This document shows positions 15,505 through 19,856 of a stretch of 19,856 nt of DNA, piece by piece; the first letter of the stretch is position 1, and each line of letters opens with the position of its first letter. A program made the translations under genes and the position numbers. The notes under the pieces were generated by a model. The model was not told the DNA's origin. It saw only the letters and a list, made by a program, of their open reading frames with translations, and did not search any database. The DNA comes from Dunaliella salina (Eukaryota > Chlorophyta > Chlorophyceae > Chlamydomonadales > Dunaliellaceae), in assembly GCA_002284615.2 (NCBI GenBank), contig MU070622.1, forward strand, positions 36,049 to 55,904, read 5' to 3'.

Positions 15505-17010
15505 TCAAGAGGTGTTTTCAGGGATTTGTATGCCTTGATCCAGAAGTCTGTCATGATTGCAGCCATCCATGCTAATGAGGGATGAGCCATACCGGCCCTT
15601 ACTCAGGGCTTCTACACAAAAACTAACGGCCGCATGGTGTCTGTTGGTGTGCATCCCATTCATTGTTGGGTTGGTACACCTAAGCAGAACGTGATTGATG
15701 CTGTCCGTATTTGCACAGAGTGGGCATCTAACAGAACTGGAAAAATTGAAGTTGGAGGCATGACTCTGTGTATACCGTGTATCCGTTCGATACTTCATAA
15801 GACTTATTTGCTGTTTAAGGGTTATCTTTGGGCCTTTCCAGAAGGAGTTGCTGATTTCCTTGTTTGCAAGTTGAGGGGCTGGGTTGTAAACTTCAGTGTT
15901 GGCATTGGCCGTGGGTGGTGTGGCATCGTTAAGCTTCTGCCATCTCTGGTAGTGGTATCCAGAGGTGTCAGCAGAGCCAAGCTTGTGTTTCTTGTGCATG
16001 TGTGTTTTAAGTTTGCCGCTCAGGTTGGTGAGATAGTGCATCGGAAGCGTGTGGGAGCGNTGCATGCCATCATTTTGTGTGGAAGAGGTCTTCAATGAAA
16101 GCCAATAGAAATTGTGGAAAGGGTCCCTGGCATCTGGAAGTGCAATGTCTATGGCGTGAGAGAGGGCTGCGGTGCGAGCGCAAGCGTCGGCCCCTTCATT
16201 TCCTATGATGCCAGAGTGGGCTTTGACTTTGTAAAAATGGATAGGGTGAGGGGAGTGTTCTAATATGGTTGATATTGCATGGATGAGCTCTGCATGTAGG
16301 TGATACCTCATGCGCATCGGGTTAAGGGTTTGATTAGAAATCTGAAAAAGGCATGATGCACTATCAGTGGCAATCTCAGTTTGCTCGTGTTGGAGTGCCA
16401 CAAGGATACCCACAAGTTCTGCTCTGGTGATGGTGTTGGTTGGTCCATGGCCATTGGGTTTTATGTGCAGTTGCAAGTGTTGGGAGGGTGCAGCAGTGTC
16501 ACTTCCTGGTTTGTAAACACCTGAACCAGAAAGGGGTGGGGAGTCGTCATCTTTGTGTTTAATCACACTTCCATCAGTGTAGATGATTTCCCTCCAGTCC
16601 TTGACTTTAGGTGTGAACATCTTTTTGAAGTTGGCACGGGTAAATTCTGCCCTTTCCTGAGGGCACTTGTGTGAGCAGCTATGGGTGTCAGGGGGGAGTG
16701 ATTGGAATTTATGTTTCCAATTATTTGATGCTAGGTGTTGGTGGGTACGCAGCGGCGTGACAGTATTTGGAGAATCCAAAGGTAGCCAACAAGCTTCTGG
16801 TGTAACTTGCTTTACATCTTGCTGGAGGGATTGAAACCAGTCTTTGTTTGCGGTATCTAGTATTTCTCTGGCGTTAGGGTTCCACACAACGATGAGTTGC
16901 ATAGGATAGGAAGGTGGAGTGGGATTGGTGACGGTATCAAACCAGTGTTGTGGTGCTTGGAATTGGATTTTCCTTGCAGGGAATTTGGCAAGAACTTTTG
17001 CAGTATCTGG
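15505..17010 (-). pseudogene. RNase H and zinc knuckle of D5, nearly intact
   Basis: After the TAA at 17011 the same frame gives KFPARKIQFQAPQHWFD and then an ATG-started open stretch of 465 residues (16902-15505). RNase H: IIYTDGS (Asp 110), ITRAELVGILVAL (Glu 162), IATDSASCLF (Asp 180), FYKVKAHSGIIGNEGADACA (Asp 239), so the four acidic residues are intact. Zinc knuckle: RCPLCANTDSINHVLLRC with Cys 393, Cys 396, His 404 and Cys 409. A conserved His-rich connector (KTHMHKKHKLG) lies between them. One codon contains N (16060). The frame ends at a TGA (15507-15505) where D4 has Arg (NISRAIPDW), a single C to T change. The RNase H itself could be functional if expressed. Confidence 0.88.
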
Positions 17011-17439
17011 TTATTGGCTCAGCCAGCTCATATACGCGTTACAGCTGAAGCCTCTCCAGTGGGGCAGGAGCATGAAGGTGGCAACTGGATCTGTGGAATG
17101 GAGGGAGGAGTGCACTGCGTGGCGTAGGAGTTTAAACATCATTTCATCATCGTGTGGAGGATGGCAGAAGGAGAAGCCAGTGTAGCGCACAGAGAGGGCG
17201 TCTGTGTGCGCCCCAAAGACTTGGTCTCGGTAGTTTGTGCTGAAATAAGTGTTACAGGAATTTTCAAAATCAAGAGGGCTGGAAAACCTCTCCGCTGAGA
17301 CCATGCACCATTTATGCAGGGCTGATTGGATGTGGGAAGGAGTAATAAACATGTTTGAATTGAAAACTTTTTTTCTCTGGGCCAAAAGATTTTTCTGTTG
17401 AGCCTTTTGGCGTGAGAGCAGACCCATGATTTCAGGGGA
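17011..17439 (-). pseudogene. Methyltransferase-like domain of D5
   Basis: About 140 residues precede RNase H in the same frame. A basic Gln/Lys-rich lead (RQKAQQKNLLAQRKKVF) is followed by TPSHIQSALHKWCMVSAERF, NYRDQVFGAHTDALSVRYTG, FSFCHPPHDDEMM (17163-17152 for HPPH), a helix, ATFMLLPHWRG and YMSWLSQ, ending at a TAA (17013-17011). The same order occurs in D2, so the domain is part of the family. Inference: it resembles the Rossmann methyltransferase core of PCIF1-like N6-adenine enzymes, with HPPH at the N-P-P-F position and LPHW at the I-P-E-W position. The His for Asn change could mean lost or altered catalysis. The usual SAM-binding glycine loop is not clearly visible, so the assignment is tentative; the truncated 5' end may have removed it. 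Confidence 0.5.
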
Positions 17440-17445
17440 AAGGGT

Positions 17446-17890
17446 GCAAGGTGCTGTCATGGGTACAGCTGAGTTCCATGTGACGCACATGTTGTACGCT
17501 GACGACCTGACACTGATGGCCAATGATCCTCATGCTTTGCATGCCATGCTGAATCGCTTGCATGCNTANGCTCAGCGGAAGCACTNAATNATCAACACCG
17601 CTAAGTCTGAGGTAGTTCACTTNAATTCCTCAGGGTCAGATCTGCCTGTGTTTCATGTTGGGGGGGTGCCACTGGCACACAAGGAGTCTTTTAAGTACCT
17701 CGGCATGATGTTTTACAAGCGCATGAGCATGACTAAGTCCTCTGAGCATGCAACTAGTCCGTNCATGGCGTNTGCTTTTCGGGTNCGTCAATTTGTTCCT
17801 GAGCACTCTCTGGCAAATAGGCCATATGTCTCTCTATGGCTTGGGAAGACGTATGTGGTTCTGGCTGGACTGTATGCAGGNCAGGTGTAG
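17446..17890 (+). pseudogene. RT motif C to thumb of L after the D5 insertion
   Basis: Coding resumes with VQGAVMGTAEFHVTH and MLYADDLTLMANDPHAL (motif C, YADD intact, about 17490-17540), INTAKSEVVH (motif D) and FHVGGVPLAHKESFKYLGMM (motif E, primer grip). The thumb follows (VPEHSLANRPYVSLWLGKTY) to a stop at 17888-17890. Nine of the window's 14 N calls fall here, some next to invariant residues, so the exact protein is uncertain. The join to 14797 across one AAGGGT repeat restores the motif B to motif C order, though one small frame shift remains. Confidence 0.85.
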
Positions 17891-18819
17891 GGAACTGAGT
17901 ACATTAAAGAGGGCAAGGAGTTTGTGAGTGACCTGCAAGTGCGGCACATGAGTTATCTGAAAAGCACGCTGGGTATTGAACGTACCACTCCAAACTGGGC
18001 TGTTTTGTGGGAGTGTGGTCATGAGCCGCTCCAGTTTTACTGGTTCAGGTCTGTTGTTGAAATGTATAATAGCATGCTCAGGTCCAACAACGAGACGCTG
18101 AGAAGCATGCTGAAAGCGGATCTGAACATTCATTCTCGTGAGCCTTCTTGCTGGACTGCTTAAGTTTTAGATGCCTTTCAAGGCTGGCGGCGCTGTGATT
18201 CCTTTGTTGAAGCTGTGCGGCAGGGTACTCCTATTCCTACTCGAGAGTTCACTGCTGACCTCAGGCACAGTTTTGCGGGCAGTGTGGAGAAATGTTGAGG
18301 GAATAAACCCACGGGAGACTTCAGTAAATTGGCAACCTATCAAACTTTGTTTGCAGTGCCTTTTGACCACAATGTGCGTGCCCCAGCCCGCTTACCGAGA
18401 CACATGCAATCGGATCTGTCTCAACATGTCGTGAGAAATGTTAGCCGCTTCAGACTTAGGGCACACAGACTGAAGGTGGAGACAGCGGCTTGGGATTCCC
18501 GAAACTCTCTCTTATGTGATCGCTGCTCTTGCTATGAGGTTCAGGATGAAGTTCATGCCCTTTTGACGTGCAGAAACGCAGCTGTTTTGTGATTTGAGAA
18601 GAAAGCATGCTTACCAATTCAATTGCTTCTCAGGTGTTTTTTCAATGGAACAACCTTATTTACAGCGTGTTAGTGTCCAGGCTGTGCATGATTTCCTCTT
18701 GCAACACAACAACTTACAAGCTTTATTTGTTTATTTCTGAGCTTATGGATATTATGTTGGCTGGCNAGGACCAGTCACAGGCCGATCAGTCGAACAATCT
18801 GGCTGAAGGTCCCCAAATG
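17891..18819 (+). pseudogene. C-terminal region and zinc knuckle of L
   Basis: Successive frames give SDLQVRHMSYLKSTLG and CGHEPLQFYWFRSVV (17924-18163), then FAVPFDHNVRAP and LRAHRLKVETAAWDSR followed by a zinc knuckle LLCDRCSC with EVQDEVHALLTC (18329-18592): C-x2-C, His and a final Cys. This is the C-terminal finger that follows RT in many LINE ORF2 proteins, including this family's relatives. Stops at 18161-18163 and 18590-18592 and frame changes interrupt it. The last part (18593-18819) encodes SVQAVHDFLLQHNN-like sequence in a further frame and then becomes non-coding before the tail. Confidence 0.7.
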
Positions 18820-18845
18820 TAAATCTAAATCTAAATCTAAAAATC
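18820..18845 (+). repeat. (TAAATC)3 tandem tail marking the 3' end of L
   Basis: Three perfect TAAATC units (18820-18837) and a degenerate fourth. Short tandem repeats in place of poly(A) are known at the 3' ends of I-like and some other LINEs, and arise by slippage during target-primed reverse transcription. The tail differs from the pyrimidine-rich ends of the D family and sets the 3' boundary of L. Confidence 0.9.
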
Positions 18846-19035
18846 CAGAAAAGAAAAGGTAACTCCAGTCGACCAGATGCTGTTTTGATACCCCCTTTTA
18901 ATGCCAAACATACTTCTAACGGTGTTTCTCCTACCCATTCCCATCACGCTTTGCGCAGCTCNTCACGGAGGACCACCAGAGCTAGCCGCATGAGGCAACC
19001 CCTTGAACTGTATGCAAATGAACACCTTGTGCACA
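18846..19035 (+). pseudogene. PD-(D/E)XK fragment of a D2-type element
   Basis: It is nearly the same as 10755-10925 of D2: SSRPDAVLIPPF, NAKHTSNGVSPTHSHHA, RRTTRASRMRQP and ELYANEHLVH, and without the internal stop found in D2. It holds only the PD half of the nuclease motif; the E-x-K half is missing because the sequence switches to RT coding at 19031-19037. It starts directly against the L tail. One N at 18962. Confidence 0.85.
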
Positions 19036-19856
19036 CAGGAATTACTCCTAAAGCCTGGAAAGTTAGCGACACAATTCTTACCCACAAACAAAAGGGACCA
19101 GAGACTGATATTTATCCATACAGGCCAATTGGCCTCGCCAAAACTTGTTTTTAAGCTCTGGACGCACTTAATAACCAACACACTTTATGAATATGCAGAA
19201 GAGCACTCCATTCTCAGCGACATGCAAGCTGGATTCTGCAAAAAGAAAGAAACAACACAGCAACTACATAATTCATTCATGGCTCTAGAAGATGCAAAGA
19301 TATTAAATCAAGATATCTATGCCCTTATTATGGACTTTCCGCCTTCAATACCACTGGCCATGACAAGCTACTCATTACTATGTACGACCTGGGTTTCCCC
19401 ACAGATGCTTGATGTTGTCAAAAACCTTTACCACCAAGCGAGCACACAAGTTAGGCTCCCTACAGGAGACAACACCTCTGAAATCCCTGCAGAGAGGGGA
19501 ACCATACAAGGAGACACACTTTCTCCCTTCCTCTTTCTTATCTACATCGAGCCCCTGCTCTGCTGGCTGCATGTTGATAACCGGGATTACACACATGCAT
19601 GCACCCCTTCCGCTTTTTCACCACTAGAAGAAAATTAGAAACACAATGAGTAGTGGGGCTTTTGCTGATGACCTCATTTGTCAAATGAAAACATTTCAAA
19701 ACCTCCAGCTTCAAGCCAAGAGACTTTCACTCTATGCAGATTGGGCAAACCTCATCATCTCTGGAAACAAGACCAAGGTTACTTGCATCCTGCACAGCAT
19801 AGAGAGCACACAGCTGCGCGGCAACACAAATCTGTCAGGTTATGCCCAACACTTAC
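19036..19856 (+). pseudogene. D6: reverse transcriptase fragment, runs off the window
   Basis: It begins abruptly with TGITPKAWKVSDTILTHKQK and PYRPIGLAKT, matching D1 (VSWKISETILIDKNKG, SYRPIGLANT). After a frame shift near 19150: FKLWTHLITNTLYEYAEEHS, DMQAGFCKKKETTQQL, DIYALIMDF (motif A start). Motif A is then scrambled by two compensating shifts, so the D-F-x-S-A-F-N box is lost; coding returns at VVKNLYHQAS and AERGTIQGDTLSPFLF (motif B). After a stop at 19636-19638, GAFADDLI (motif C, near 19660), LSLYADWANLIISGNKTKV follow. The element continues past 19856. It keeps Trp where D1 has a stop (YADW). Not functional, because of the frame shifts and missing 5' part. Confidence 0.85.

Larger units (their letters stand above)
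14798..17439 (-). mobile_element. D5: 2642 bp 5'-truncated D-type element inserted in L
   Basis: The minus-strand element lies between motif B and motif C of the L reverse transcriptase. AAGGGT flanks it (14792-14797 and 17440-17445; 7 of 8 bases if extended). Its sense strand runs from inside the methyltransferase-like region through RNase H, zinc knuckle and PD-(D/E)XK to NPPDPH-stop, then a 140 bp 3' UTR. The UTR contains CCTTAATGCACGCAGCC and ends GTAGACTTTTCTTTTATTTTCTT. One frame stays open from 17439 to 14938 apart from a TAA at 17013-17011 and a TGA at 15507-15505, so this is the youngest and most complete 3' half in the window. Confidence 0.92.
12914..18842 (+). mobile_element. L: second LINE family (EEP plus RT), split by D5
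   Basis: This plus-strand non-LTR element is not of the D family. It has an EEP C-terminal part, a linker, RT, and a C-terminal zinc knuckle, and ends in a tandem TAAATC tail (18820-18845). The RT sequence (YADDLTL, FIDFKQA, KQGCPLSPLLF) is clearly different from that of D1 and D6. It is 5'-truncated inside the EEP domain and interrupted by D5 at 14798-17439. Stops, frameshifts and most of the N calls in the window occur here. I could not find a target-site duplication, and the flanks come from different D subfamilies, so the right or left junction has probably been rearranged. Confidence 0.85.

Noticed and set aside
17426..17523. ATG-started frames on both strands across the D5/L boundary
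   Set aside because: Each crosses the insertion junction at 17439/17440, so the start codons belong to the other element.
18820..18845. TAAATC repeats as a telomeric or microsatellite array
   Set aside because: Only three to four units, exactly at the end of L coding, which fits a LINE 3' tail.
1..19856. CRISPR arrays, tRNA or rRNA genes, bacterial operons
   Set aside because: No regularly spaced repeats, no tRNA or rRNA signatures by eye, and the content is eukaryotic non-LTR retroelements.

Overview
This looks like nuclear DNA of a eukaryote, most likely a green-lineage (prasinophyte- or chlorophyte-like) alga. The window holds no operons, no ribosome-binding-site-led genes and no recognisable host gene. 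It is a stack of non-LTR retrotransposons. A green alga is an inference: the element family combines an APE-type endonuclease, an RT, cysteine peptidase, RNase H and a second nuclease, which is the combination described for the Dualen/RandI elements of Chlamydomonas. Fourteen isolated N calls, all right of 13.5 kb, suggest a draft consensus through repeats.

Layout. 1-832: nothing recognised. 833-1046: an imperfect inverted repeat. 1045-8359 (minus): a decayed Dualen-like element, called D1. In sense order it reads signal-peptide-like N-terminus, two Josephin-like cysteine peptidase domains, EEP (APE-type) endonuclease, reverse transcriptase, basic linker, PHD finger. About 8494-11403 (plus): D2, a 5'-truncated relative with methyltransferase-like, RNase H, zinc-knuckle and PD-(D/E)XK domains and the conserved C-terminus NPPDPH-stop. 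11404-11937 and 12820-12913 (plus): D3, an older RNase H-bearing copy. 11938-12819 (minus): D4, inserted in D3. 12914-18842 (plus): L, a different EEP/RT LINE with a (TAAATC)n tail, split by D5 (minus, 14798-17439), the best preserved copy. 18846-19856 (plus): a nuclease fragment fused to an RT fragment (D6), running off the window. Three short 3'-end fragments (76, 101 and 207 bp) lie inside D1 and D2.

The insertions of D4, D5 and the three short fragments are each bounded by short direct repeats (6-11 bp) that I read as target-site duplications. Removing the two short insertions in D2 restores its coding frame or its match to D5. This gives a relative chronology: D3 is older than D4; D2 is older than its two inserts; L is older than D5. 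All these copies end in a pyrimidine-rich tract rather than poly(A).

Overlaying the copies (D1 supplies the 5' half; D2, D4 and D5 the 3' half) suggests one very long element: two cysteine peptidases, EEP, RT, PHD, methyltransferase-like domain, RNase H, zinc knuckle, PD-(D/E)XK. The two peptidases plus the PHD and methyltransferase-like modules are the part most worth following up. No copy here is intact: all carry stops, frameshifts or truncations.
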